Positions 32,539 through 41,047 of a stretch of DNA of 46,032 nt are shown here, one piece after another. Within the stretch, counting starts at the first letter, position 1, and every line of letters starts with the position of its first letter. The position numbers and the translations under genes were made by a program. The DNA is from an uncultured Ruminiclostridium sp. (GTDB taxonomy: Bacteria > Bacillota > Clostridia > Oscillospirales > Ruminococcaceae), in contig CANQKE010000020.1 in assembly GCA_947624435.1 (NCBI GenBank), forward strand, positions 1 through 46,032, given 5' to 3'. The notes below the pieces were generated by a model. That model worked only from the letters and a program-made list of their open reading frames with translations. It searched no databases and was not told where the DNA came from.

Positions 32539-34605
32539 ATGAGGCAGAAATTAGCAGTCGCAGGTTTTTCATATCTATGCGCAATGATTTTTGCCTCTGT
32601 TTTTGTGTCTGCGGGTATAACCTACGGAATAGCCGCAACGGTCATACTGCCGGTAATATTGATAGCGGCGGCGCGTATGGAGCGCAGCGCGTTTTGTCTT
32701 GCCGCGGTGTTTGCGGCGGCAGGCGTGCTGATGTTTATTACGGCGTATTTTCCGCTGTTATCTCAGCGTTCGCTTGCGGACGGGAATATTTATCGGATAA
32801 AGGCTAAGATATCCGACAGCAAAAGCGTCGGCAACGATATTGCCGTTTACACCTTGGAAAGCGATATCAACAAAAATACCGTGCGGTTCATAATGTTCGC
32901 GGACGACCGCGACGTCAGAAAAGGCGACGTAATGACCTTCGACGCAAAATTTGACGTTATAGAAAACAGCACCGCGTTTTCGGGAGGCGGATATTATCTT
33001 TCACAAGGGATAGTATTATCCGCGTCGCTGCGTTCCGAGCTTGAATTGTCCGAGGAAGCGAAAAACGATCCGCCGGACTTTTTGGAAGAGCTGCGCGATT
33101 ATTTCGCAAGGCGTATCTCGTCCGCTTATCCCGATGAGGGCGGCGCGCTTATGAGAGGAATATTTCTCGGTGACAAAAGCGCGATGTCCTACACCGCAAA
33201 ATACAATGTCAAAGCGGCGGGAGCGGCACATCTTACCGCGGTATCCGGCATGCACCTGACGCTTATAATCCATATACTTGCGTCGGTGTTTTCGTTGTTC
33301 TGCCTGGGAAAAGCCGTAAGAGCAAGGACCTTGCTTATTACCCTGTCAATAGGCGTGTTCATGATATTTTTCGGATTATCGGCGTCGGTGCTGCGATCCG
33401 GTATCATGCTTATCATACACTATTCCGGTCAGCTTATTTTTAGAAAAAGCGACTGCGTCAATTCGATAGGCGCGGCTTTGCTTATCATATTGACCTTTGA
33501 TCCTTTGGCGTGTCTTGACGCGGGGCTGGTATTCTCGGCGCTTACTACCGTAGGAGCGGGCTGCGCCGCCCCTGCCCTGTCAAAGGCGATAAAAGAACGG
33601 TTTCACTTAAAGCGCGGCGCGGGATTAGCGGATACTTTGTGCTGCTGTTGCTGCGCGTCGCTGTTTTCGTTACCGCTGTCGGTGATATATTTTGAAACGC
33701 TGCCGGTCTACGGAGCTGTCACATCGCTTTTGTGCATACCGTTTTTCACGGTGAGCCTGATATTTATTCTGCTGTTTGCCCTTACCGGAGGGATATTCGA
33801 TATACTGCTGATACCGGCAAACGCCTGCTGTACCGTGATGGATCGTATGTTTACGTTTTTCGCGGAGTTGCCGTATTCGCATATAAGCTGCAGCGGTATC
33901 ATCGAAAAATTCGCGGTGCTGGCGGTAGTAGCGGTGGTGATAACGTTTTATATCTTCATCGACAAGCATCGTGCGGCGATATGCGCGTATATATCGGCTT
34001 TCGGCGCGGTCATAGTGATAACGGGCTGCGTTATCAGAATGCTTACATTTGACGGAGTGAGAATAAAGCCTTTCACTGACGGAGAGGGCGGCTGCCTATT
34101 GATAGAAAGCCGAAACTATTCCTGCGCGGCGGTCTTTTCGGGAGGAGAAGAGGTTGCCGACCTGTTGTATTCCGCGGTGCGCGGCGACAATATCGGAAGG
34201 CTTGACTTCCTATACATAATGAATGACGATAAAAATTCCGAAGCAAAGTATACCGAAATGTTCGGCGATATAGTTGACACGATATACTTTCCGGAGGACA
34301 GTGAATATATCGAAAATGCGGATATGCGGTTTACTTTAGAGCCGAACAGATTTTTTGCCGAGTTAAAGCGTAACGATCTCAGCATATCTGCCGTATCCGA
34401 CCGTCAGAACACCGACCTTGCCTTTTATTACGGCAGCGGAGAGCTTGACGGAGAGCTGTACGGGCGCAGCTTTTATTTTGACAAGGATCAGGTGCTGCTG
34501 TACGGCGACGATATAAATGTTTATTACGAAGAAACGTATCTTGAGCTGTCAAACGACGGCGGTCTTATCATAAAAGGAGGAGGCGAGGTAAACGACTACC
34601 GATGA
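32539..34605 (+). CDS. comEC: ComEC/Rec2 family DNA-uptake channel, degenerate nuclease-like domain
   Basis: A 688-residue polytopic membrane protein. Two helices and a DUF4131-like beta region (about 5-165) precede the ComEC/Rec2 competence domain (200-470; LMRGIFLGDKS and AAGAAHLTAVSGMHLTLII are diagnostic). ComEC is the channel that takes single-stranded DNA across the membrane. The last 190 residues align in position with the metallo-beta-lactamase domain, but the HxHxDH metal motif is missing (IMNDDKNSEAKY stands there). The stop (TGA 34603-34605) overlaps the start of holA. Confidence 0.9.
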   Translation: MRQKLAVAGFSYLCAMIFASVFVSAGITYGIAATVILPVILIAAARMERSAFCLAAVFAAAGVLMFITAYFPLLSQRSLADGNIYRIKAKISDSKSVGNDIAVYTLESDINKNTVRFIMFADDRDVRKGDVMTFDAKFDVIENSTAFSGGGYYLSQGIVLSASLRSELELSEEAKNDPPDFLEELRDYFARRISSAYPDEGGALMRGIFLGDKSAMSYTAKYNVKAAGAAHLTAVSGMHLTLIIHILASVFSLFCLGKAVRARTLLITLSIGVFMIFFGLSASVLRSGIMLIIHYSGQLIFRKSDCVNSIGAALLIILTFDPLACLDAGLVFSALTTVGAGCAAPALSKAIKERFHLKRGAGLADTLCCCCCASLFSLPLSVIYFETLPVYGAVTSLLCIPFFTVSLIFILLFALTGGIFDILLIPANACCTVMDRMFTFFAELPYSHISCSGIIEKFAVLAVVAVVITFYIFIDKHRAAICAYISAFGAVIVITGCVIRMLTFDGVRIKPFTDGEGGCLLIESRNYSCAAVFSGGEEVADLLYSAVRGDNIGRLDFLYIMNDDKNSEAKYTEMFGDIVDTIYFPEDSEYIENADMRFTLEPNRFFAELKRNDLSISAVSDRQNTDLAFYYGSGELDGELYGRSFYFDKDQVLLYGDDINVYYEETYLELSNDGGLIIKGGGEVNDYR

Positions 34606-35623
34606 AAACAAGCTTTCAGCCGAGCTTAAAAGCGGAAATATAAGGCGCGTGTATTATTTTTACGGCGACGAGCCTTTTCTGACCGACACATACACAAAGC
34701 GCGTGCTTAAAAAAACGGTCGGCGACGATGACGTCAATCTTGTGAAATTTTCCGAAACGTTTACTACAGAGCAGCTTTCGGACAGTGTGGAAAGCATGCC
34801 GCTGTTCTCCGAAAGCAAAGCCGTTCTTATAAAGGATTTCGAGGCGGAAAAGCTAAGCGATGATGAAATATCCATAACTTTGGAGATACTCGCCGACGTT
34901 CCGGAAGAATGCACCGTGATATTCTCACAAACAAACGTCTCGGCGGAATCGCTTAAAAAAAGTAAAGCTAAGAAATTCATAGACAAGCTGTCAAAGCTTG
35001 ACGGCTGCTGCGTTTGTAAATTTTCCGCACTGCCTCCCGCAAAGACCGCCGACCTTATTATGAAAAAGGCGGCTAAAAACGGCTGTGTCATCTCTCGGCA
35101 AAACGCCATGCTGCTTGTAGAACTGACGCTAAACGACATCACCCGCTGCTCAGTCGAGACAGATAAATTATGCAGCTACGCCGGTTCCGGTGAGATAACT
35201 GCCGGAATGATAGAAAAATCGGTGCTGCGTATGCCGGACGCAAAGGCGTATCTTATAGGTACCGCGGTCGCGCAAAACGACAGAAAAAAAGCGTTCGCGC
35301 TGTTAGACGACCTTATCGCACAGAGGGTAAAGCCTATTATAATACTTTCCGCTTTGTCAAGCGCGTATATTGATTTTTACCGTGCGGTCTGCGCAAAAAA
35401 GGCGGGAATATCTCCGGCAGCGGCGGCGGCAGATTTTGATTATCCGAAAAACCGTGCGTTTTTAATGGAAAAAGCGTTCAACACTACAAGAAAGATGTCG
35501 CCGGAAAGCATAAGGAAGTGCATTTCCCTGCTGAACGAGGCGGATCTGAAGCTGAAATCCACCAACGCTGACGAACGGACGGTGCTTGAACAAACTATCG
35601 CGGGACTGCTGCAATATGTGTAA
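34592..35623 (+). CDS. holA: DNA polymerase III delta subunit, apparent ACG start
   Basis: A clamp-loader delta subunit, a AAA+-like protein that opens the beta clamp. The only standard start (GTG, 34649) would begin at YYFYGDEPFL and lose a conserved N-terminal helix. In frame upstream lies ACG-ACT-ACC-GAT-GAA-AAC-AAG..., encoding TTDENKLSAELKSGNIRR, which matches the ELKxGxIxxVYxFYGxE pattern of HolA/YqeN. ACG at 34592 lies 8 nt after AGGAGG and just after an in-frame TAA, and gives 343 residues, the family length. The ATG at 34602 is out of frame and stops after 13 codons. The stop overlaps rnmV by 8 nt. Function is sure; the start codon is inferred. Confidence 0.88.
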   Translation, partial: TTTDENKLSAELKSGNIRRVYYFYGDEPFLTDTYTKRVLKKTVGDDDVNLVKFSETFTTEQLSDSVESMPLFSESKAVLIKDFEAEKLSDDEISITLEILADVPEECTVIFSQTNVSAESLKKSKAKKFIDKLSKLDGCCVCKFSALPPAKTADLIMKKAAKNGCVISRQNAMLLVELTLNDITRCSVETDKLCSYAGSGEITAGMIEKSVLRMPDAKAYLIGTAVAQNDRKKAFALLDDLIAQRVKPIIILSALSSAYIDFYRAVCAKKAGISPAAAAADFDYPKNRAFLMEKAFNTTRKMSPESIRKCISLLNEADLKLKSTNADERTVLEQTIAGLLQYV

Positions 35624-36206
35624 AACGATATCTCTTAAAGAGGCGGTCATTGTCGAGGGCAAATACGACAAAGCAAAGCTGTCGCAGATACTGGACACGC
35701 TGATAATCACTACCGACGGGTTCGGGATATTCAAAAACGCCAAAAAAAAAGAGCTTATCCGTTCCCTCGCGCAGAGCGTCGGGATAATAATCCTGACCGA
35801 CAGCGATACGGCGGGCTTTCGGATAAGAAACCATATAAAGGGCTTTGTTCAGGGCGGAAAGATAATAAACGCCTATATCCCGCAGATAGCCGGAAAAGAA
35901 CGGCGCAAGGAGCAGCCCTCGGCGGAGGGACTTCTCGGAGTAGAGGGCATGGACGCCGATTTACTCAGAAAAGCGCTTACCGAGGCGGGAGCGTCGGCCG
36001 CACAGGAAAAGCGGGAATTTCTCACCACCGCAAGAATGTATGACGACGGACTTATCGGGACTGAGAATGCCTCATATCGCCGCAGACGGCTGCTTGCCGC
36101 TTTAGGTCTGCCGCAGGGACTCGGCACAAAAGCGGCGGCCGAGGTGATAAACCGTCTGTTCAGTGAAGAAGAATATATCTTAGCGCTTAAAACGGCGCAG
36201 CAATAA
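35616..36206 (+). CDS. rnmV: Ribonuclease M5
   Basis: A 196-residue Toprim-domain RNase that matures 5S rRNA in Firmicutes. Toprim motifs are AVIVEGKYDKAKL (E14) and ILTDSDTAGFRIR (D62, D64), and the C-terminal half binds the 5S precursor with L18. The frame is open 10 codons further upstream, inside holA, but the ATG at 35616 gives the family N-terminus (MCKTISLKEAVIVEGKYDK) and an 8-nt overlap with holA, so translation is coupled. Confidence 0.95.
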   Translation: MCKTISLKEAVIVEGKYDKAKLSQILDTLIITTDGFGIFKNAKKKELIRSLAQSVGIIILTDSDTAGFRIRNHIKGFVQGGKIINAYIPQIAGKERRKEQPSAEGLLGVEGMDADLLRKALTEAGASAAQEKREFLTTARMYDDGLIGTENASYRRRRLLAALGLPQGLGTKAAAEVINRLFSEEEYILALKTAQQ

Positions 36207-36229
36207 CTCTAACAGGAAAGGAGCGGAAA

Positions 36230-37666
36230 ATGGTCTTTTCAACCACGGTATTTTTATACCTGTTTTTGCCGCTGGTGCTGATACTGTACTACATCTCCCC
36301 CACCAAATTCAAAAATGTGATAATACTGCTCAGCGGACTGCTTTTCTATTCCTGGGGAGAACCGGTATATGTAGTCGTTATGATACTTTCTACTATGATA
36401 GACTACTGCGCCGGACTTATCATGAACAAATTCGAGGGCAGAAAGCTGCCGCGGCGTATCTGCCTTATTGTATCCATTTGCATGAACGTAGGTCTGCTTG
36501 CCGTTTTCAAGTACAGCGGATTTATCTTTGAGAATATAAACGCCGTATTCGGTACGAATATAGATATAAGTCAGATGTACATTTTCGGGCTGGATTATCT
36601 GCCGATGGACCTGCTGCCGATAGGTATCAGCTTTTTCACGTTCCAGTCGATGTCTTACACTATAGACCTGTATCTCGGAAATGTAAAGGTGCAGAAAAAC
36701 CCGATAACCTTTGCGGCGTTCGTTACGCTGTTTCCGCAGATAGTCGCCGGACCGATAGTAAGATACAACGACGTTGCCGCCGAGCTGGAAAGCCGCTCGA
36801 TAACGCTGGACCTTATATACGACGGTATAATCAAATTCGTCATCGGACTATCCAAAAAGGTACTTATCGCAAACAGTATCGGCTCTCTATGGACCGCGGT
36901 AAAGGCGACCGATTTCGGTCAGCTTTCGATGCTGGGCGCATGGCTCGGCATACTGGCTTTCACATTCCAGATATACTTTGATTTCTCCGGCTACTCCGAT
37001 ATGGCTGTGGGGCTGGGAAAGATAATGGGCTTTAACTTCCCTAAAAACTTCGACTATCCGTATATGTCCAAAAGCATAAGCGAATTTTGGAGAAGATGGC
37101 ATATTACGCTGGGCGCGTGGTTCAGATCGTACATTTATATACCGCTTGGCGGAAACCGCAGGGGCAAATGGCGCACGGTGTTCAACCTCGCGGTGGTATG
37201 GGTGATAACCGGTATCTGGCACGGCGCAAGCTGGAATTTTGTGCTGTGGGGCAGCTTATACGGAGTGGTGATAATCTGCGAGCGGCTGTTTTTGAAAAAG
37301 CTGCTGGACAAGCTGCCTGCCGCGCTCGACTGTATATATACTATGCTGCTGGTGATACTGGGGTGGGTATTATTCGATACCCCCGACCTGCCTTCTGCGG
37401 GAGCATATATATCGGCGATGTTCGGCGGTACGGGAGTTTTGGCAGACGACGCGGCATTGTACCAGCTGACAAACTACGGCCTTATGTTCATCATCTGCAT
37501 AATAGGCTGTACCGACCTGCCTCAGCGAGCGGTAAAGGCGCTTAGAAACAAGCTCGCACCGGTGGTGAATTATGCGGGCGTCGCGGTGATAACGGCAATG
37601 CTGCTGTTATCTACGGCGTATCTGGTAGACGCGACTTACAATCCGTTCTTATATTTCAATTTCTAA
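36230..37666 (+). CDS. MBOAT family membrane O-acyltransferase (AlgI/DltB-like)
   Basis: A 478-residue polytopic membrane protein with about ten helices. MBOAT signatures are FFTFQSMSYTIDLY, FPQIVAGPIVRY, FWRRWHITLGAWFRSYIYIP (with H291) and VITGIWHGASWNF with the catalytic H331. It should carry acyl (usually acetyl) groups across the membrane onto a cell-wall or secreted polysaccharide. The next gene, a DHHW protein, is the usual partner (AlgI with AlgJ). GGAAAGGAG lies 7 nt before the ATG. It follows rnmV by 23 nt. Confidence 0.94.
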   Translation: MVFSTTVFLYLFLPLVLILYYISPTKFKNVIILLSGLLFYSWGEPVYVVVMILSTMIDYCAGLIMNKFEGRKLPRRICLIVSICMNVGLLAVFKYSGFIFENINAVFGTNIDISQMYIFGLDYLPMDLLPIGISFFTFQSMSYTIDLYLGNVKVQKNPITFAAFVTLFPQIVAGPIVRYNDVAAELESRSITLDLIYDGIIKFVIGLSKKVLIANSIGSLWTAVKATDFGQLSMLGAWLGILAFTFQIYFDFSGYSDMAVGLGKIMGFNFPKNFDYPYMSKSISEFWRRWHITLGAWFRSYIYIPLGGNRRGKWRTVFNLAVVWVITGIWHGASWNFVLWGSLYGVVIICERLFLKKLLDKLPAALDCIYTMLLVILGWVLFDTPDLPSAGAYISAMFGGTGVLADDAALYQLTNYGLMFIICIIGCTDLPQRAVKALRNKLAPVVNYAGVAVITAMLLLSTAYLVDATYNPFLYFNF

Positions 37667-37681
37667 TAAGGAGTGACAGGT

Positions 37682-38869
37682 ATGAAAAAGACAGAGCTTT
37701 ATAAGCTGCTCACGATAATAGTTATCTGCATAGCGGCACTGATAATACCGACCGCCACTCTGATAAGAGCGTCAGGAATGCCGGAAAAGTCGTTCAGCGA
37801 AACCGAAAACCGCTATCTGGCGGATTTTCCGGAGTTTAATATAGACACTGTATTAAGCGAAGAATTTATGAACGGATTTGAGGAATATTTCTCCGACCGG
37901 TTTATAATGCGGGAAGAATGGATAAACATAAAGAACAATTTCGACCGTCTGCTCGGCAAAAAGGAGATAAAGGACATTTTCACCGAGGACGGCAGAATGA
38001 TGGAGGCGTGGAAAGGCTGGGACGAAAAAAGTGTATCGGAAAATCTTGACGCGATGAAAAAATTTGCAGACGTTCACGCCGAAAACGAGCAGAAGATATA
38101 TTTTATGCTCTCGCCAAACGCGCAGGAGATTTACAAAGACACCCTGCCGGCGTTCTGCGGCGCGGCAGACCAAAAGAGCTTTATTGATATGTGCTACGGT
38201 ATTTCCGACAATATTACGCCTATAGATATTTATTCCTGTCTGTATTCCGCCAGAAACGACTATATCTTTTACCGCACCGACCACCACTGGACAAGCGGCG
38301 GCGCGTTTCTCGCCTATAGGGACGCGGGCGAATATATGGGCTTTACTCCGTATAGTATAGATAAATTCAATATCGAGCATGCCTCGGACACATTCAGGGG
38401 CACGCTGTATTCCCAGACGCTGGACAACAGCATAAAACCGGATATAATAGACTTTTATATTCCGGTCACCGGAGAGCCGAAGCTTACCCTGACCGCCGGA
38501 AGCGGAGAAAACTCCGAAACGCGGGACAGCTTATATTTTCGTGAATATATTGATAAAAAGGACAAATACTCCAGCTTTCTGGGCTTAAACGTGCCGGTGA
38601 TAGAGATAAACACCGAGCTAAGCGAGGACAACGACAAAGGCTCGCTGCTGATATTCAAAGACAGCTACGCCAACTCGCTTATCCCGTTTTTAGTAAATCA
38701 CTACAGCAAAATAACGGTGCTGGACCTCAGATATATCAATACGCCGTTTGATACAATAGATATTGATACAAACAGCTACGATTCGATATTGTTCGTCTAT
38801 AACACCATCACTTTCAGCGAGGATACAAATATACGCAAGCTGTGCTTCCTTGACGGTATAAACTCTTGA
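37682..38869 (+). CDS. DHHW/AlgJ-like polysaccharide O-acetylation protein
   Basis: A 395-residue protein. One N-terminal membrane helix (7-30) leads to an extracellular SGNH-type domain with the DHHW motif at D200-W203 (YRTDHHWTSGGAFLAYRDAG) and a late LIFKDSYANSLIPFL block (Ser of the catalytic set). It is the likely acetyl acceptor/transferase partner of the MBOAT protein 15 nt upstream. The start at ATG 37682 is preferred over a GTG three codons earlier because AAGGAG sits 8 nt before it. The stop codon is part of the -35 box of the apbE promoter. Confidence 0.9.
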   Translation: MKKTELYKLLTIIVICIAALIIPTATLIRASGMPEKSFSETENRYLADFPEFNIDTVLSEEFMNGFEEYFSDRFIMREEWINIKNNFDRLLGKKEIKDIFTEDGRMMEAWKGWDEKSVSENLDAMKKFADVHAENEQKIYFMLSPNAQEIYKDTLPAFCGAADQKSFIDMCYGISDNITPIDIYSCLYSARNDYIFYRTDHHWTSGGAFLAYRDAGEYMGFTPYSIDKFNIEHASDTFRGTLYSQTLDNSIKPDIIDFYIPVTGEPKLTLTAGSGENSETRDSLYFREYIDKKDKYSSFLGLNVPVIEINTELSEDNDKGSLLIFKDSYANSLIPFLVNHYSKITVLDLRYINTPFDTIDIDTNSYDSILFVYNTITFSEDTNIRKLCFLDGINS

Positions 38870-38894
38870 CATAAAAGAGGATTTCTGATATACT
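38866..38894 (+). promoter_or_regulatory. Promoter giving a leaderless apbE mRNA
   Basis: -35 TTGACA (38866-38871), 17-nt spacer, -10 TATACT (38889-38894), then TTAACC and the ATG at 38901. Same -10 and same 6-nt gap as the dus promoter. The -35 overlaps the stop codon of the previous gene. Confidence 0.85.
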
Positions 38895-38900
38895 TTAACC

Positions 38901-39905
38901 ATGAAAAAGTTATGCTTTATTGCCGCGCTCTGTGCGGCATTACTCTTAGTGGGGTGCAAAGACGAAGTTATACCGAGAGCTTACACGGGGTTCTACTTTG
39001 ACACCTATGTGACATTTACTATATATTCCGCTGACGGCAGCCATTCCGACCGGGAAATAACCGACAGCTGCAAGAATATACTCGGCGAATTGGAAGAGCA
39101 GCTTACCTCTTACGGTGATAACGGCGTTATCGCAAAAATAAACGACAGCGCGGCAAATCAGCCGGTATCCGTTGATGAAAACACCTTTTCCCTTTTGGAA
39201 AAGTGCATTGAAATATCCCAAAAGACAGACGGCGCGTTTGATATAACGCTGGGAGAAATATCGCGGCTGTGGGGCTTCGGCAGCGCTCAGGAAGTCACCT
39301 CGCCGAATTTCGATAAAATAGAAAGCCTTGCGGGAAAACATAACTATAAAAATATAACGCTGAACAGCGAAAATATGACGGTACAGTTTACCGAGGACGG
39401 CTTTTCGTTAGACCTCGGCGCTGCCGCAAAGGGCTACGCACTGGGACTTCTTAAAGATGAAATGCTGCGCCTCGGCGTCAAAAGCGCCGTTATAGACTTC
39501 GGCGGGAATATACAGACGATAGGCGACGCCTTCCCCGGCGCGCAAAGCTGGGGAGTATCGGTCACCGCCGACGATACAAATACTCCGATAGGCAAGCTGA
39601 ACGTCGGAGAGACCTGCATATCCACCTCTAACGCGTCAAGGCGTTATGTGGAGTACAACGGGAAGAGATACCATCATATAATCGACCCTATGACCGGCTA
39701 TCCCGCTCAAAGCGATATAAAAAGCGTGACAGTCATAAGCTCGGACGGGACAAGCTCCGACGCATATTCCACGGCGTTTTTCGTCATGGGCAGCGAAAAG
39801 GCATTATCGCTTTGTGAAAAGCTTAGCGGCATTGACGCGGTGATAACTCTTAACGACGGCAGTGTGCTGCTTTCCGACGGAGCGGAAAAAATCTTTACAA
39901 AATGA
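38901..39905 (+). CDS. apbE: FAD:protein FMN transferase (ApbE family) lipoprotein
   Basis: A 334-residue lipoprotein (lipobox LLVGC, Cys19). ApbE moves FMN from FAD onto Thr/Ser of extracellular or membrane redox proteins. Family motifs are GFYFDTYVTFTIY, ITLGEISRLWGFG, DLGAAAKGYALGLL, IDFGGNIQTIG, RYHHIIDPMTGYPAQ and SSDAYSTAFFVMG. There is no Shine-Dalgarno; the ATG lies 6 nt after the -10 box. It starts an operon with the NusG-II and Gx-transporter genes, with a 4-nt overlap to the next. Confidence 0.95.
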   Translation: MKKLCFIAALCAALLLVGCKDEVIPRAYTGFYFDTYVTFTIYSADGSHSDREITDSCKNILGELEEQLTSYGDNGVIAKINDSAANQPVSVDENTFSLLEKCIEISQKTDGAFDITLGEISRLWGFGSAQEVTSPNFDKIESLAGKHNYKNITLNSENMTVQFTEDGFSLDLGAAAKGYALGLLKDEMLRLGVKSAVIDFGGNIQTIGDAFPGAQSWGVSVTADDTNTPIGKLNVGETCISTSNASRRYVEYNGKRYHHIIDPMTGYPAQSDIKSVTVISSDGTSSDAYSTAFFVMGSEKALSLCEKLSGIDAVITLNDGSVLLSDGAEKIFTK

Positions 39906-40267
39906 AACAGAGAACTATAAAAATAATTCTTGCGCTGATAATAATACTTACGTTGATAGCCGCGGCCGCGGGTGTGTATTTCATCTATTTTAACGGCGCG
40001 TCAACAAGTAAGGTCAACATCTACAGTGAGGGCAGGCTGGTGCGCAGCGTAGACCTTTCCCAAAACGAAAGCTACAGCTTTGACGTTATAAACAGCAAGG
40101 GCAATAAAAACACCGTCACGGTAAAGGACGGCATGATAAGCGTATCGGACGCTGACTGTCCCGATAAGATATGCGTCAATACAGCCGGTATCAAAGGTGA
40201 TCCGCACCCTATAATCTGTGTGCCGAATCAGCTTATAATCTCGGCGGAGGGGGCGTATTCACCGTGA
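39902..40267 (+). CDS. NusG domain II-containing membrane-anchored protein (EetA-like)
   Basis: A 121-residue protein with one N-terminal membrane helix (about 8-30) and an extracellular NusG-II beta domain carrying CPDKICVNTAGI (C86, C91) and a later C106. From memory of electron-transfer loci in Listeria and Lactiplantibacillus, such proteins appear as EetA next to a Gx-type EetB and an ApbE (FmnB). The ATGA overlap with apbE and the GTGA overlap with the next gene show a translationally coupled trio. The function is inferred from context. Confidence 0.85.
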   Translation: MKQRTIKIILALIIILTLIAAAAGVYFIYFNGASTSKVNIYSEGRLVRSVDLSQNESYSFDVINSKGNKNTVTVKDGMISVSDADCPDKICVNTAGIKGDPHPIICVPNQLIISAEGAYSP

Positions 40268-40812
40268 GATACCCCGTAAAAAAGCTGTGTTCGGCAGCGT
40301 TGTTCACCGCCGTTTCGCTGGTGCTGTTCGTGGTGGAAAGCGGCTTTCCCCCGATAATACCGATACCGGGAGTAAGGATAGGGCTTGCCTACCTGCCTAT
40401 AATGCTGGTAATGTTTATCGGCGGCGTATGGAAAGCTTATGACGCTGTTTTGATACTGGCCGCACGAATATTGCTTTCGGCGCTTATCACCGGAAATCCG
40501 ACCGCGCTGCTGTTCAGCTTAGCGGGCGGCGTATTGGCTGCGGCGGTTATGTGCCTTATAAAGATAACCGTCAAAGACCCGTCGGCAGCGATATTCGCCG
40601 GAGCATTGGCAGCTGTGGCGCACAATATCGGTCAACTTGCGGCAGCGTCGGTAATATACGGCGCAAGCGTATGGACATTTCTGCCGTTTTTACTGATATT
40701 CGGGATAATAAGCGGACTGTTTGGCGGGATAATAATTTTTCTGCTGATACGCAAGCCTATAAAGCCGATAACTATGATAAAAAACACGGATCATAGAAAT
40801 AACGGAGAATGA
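40264..40812 (+). CDS. Gx transporter family membrane protein (EetB-like)
   Basis: A 182-residue protein with five or six membrane helices, of the family once called heptaprenyl diphosphate synthase component I. GFPPIIPIPGVRIGLAYLP and the Gly-rich GNPTALLFSLAGG and AHNIGQLAAA segments are typical. The start is GTG at 40264, overlapping the stop of the NusG-II gene. Likely role: membrane partner in flavin- or quinone-linked electron export; not a proven transporter. Confidence 0.85.
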   Translation: MRYPVKKLCSAALFTAVSLVLFVVESGFPPIIPIPGVRIGLAYLPIMLVMFIGGVWKAYDAVLILAARILLSALITGNPTALLFSLAGGVLAAAVMCLIKITVKDPSAAIFAGALAAVAHNIGQLAAASVIYGASVWTFLPFLLIFGIISGLFGGIIIFLLIRKPIKPITMIKNTDHRNNGE

Positions 40813-40813
40813 T

Positions 40814-41047
40814 ATGGAAAAGGAAAAGATAGAACGTATAAACTTTCTTGCAAGGCAATCCAGAGTAAGAGCGCTTACCGAGGAGGAAAAAGCGGAACAG
40901 ACAAAGCTAAGGAACGAATACCGGGCGATGTTTCGCAGCAATTTGCTGTCTGAGCTCGACCGGGTGTATATACAGGACGAAAACGGAGTACAGCATAAAC
41001 TGACGGGAGATAACAATGAAAGCGACAGCAACCGAACAAGCGGCTAA
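40814..41047 (+). CDS. DUF896 family protein (YnzC-like)
   Basis: A 77-residue helical protein with the DUF896 signature ERINFLARQSRVRALTEEEK then AEQTKLRNEYRAMFR. Family members form a small helical hairpin; the role is unknown. It begins 1 nt after the stop of the Gx gene and overlaps the next gene by 32 nt. Confidence 0.93.
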   Translation: MEKEKIERINFLARQSRVRALTEEEKAEQTKLRNEYRAMFRSNLLSELDRVYIQDENGVQHKLTGDNNESDSNRTSG

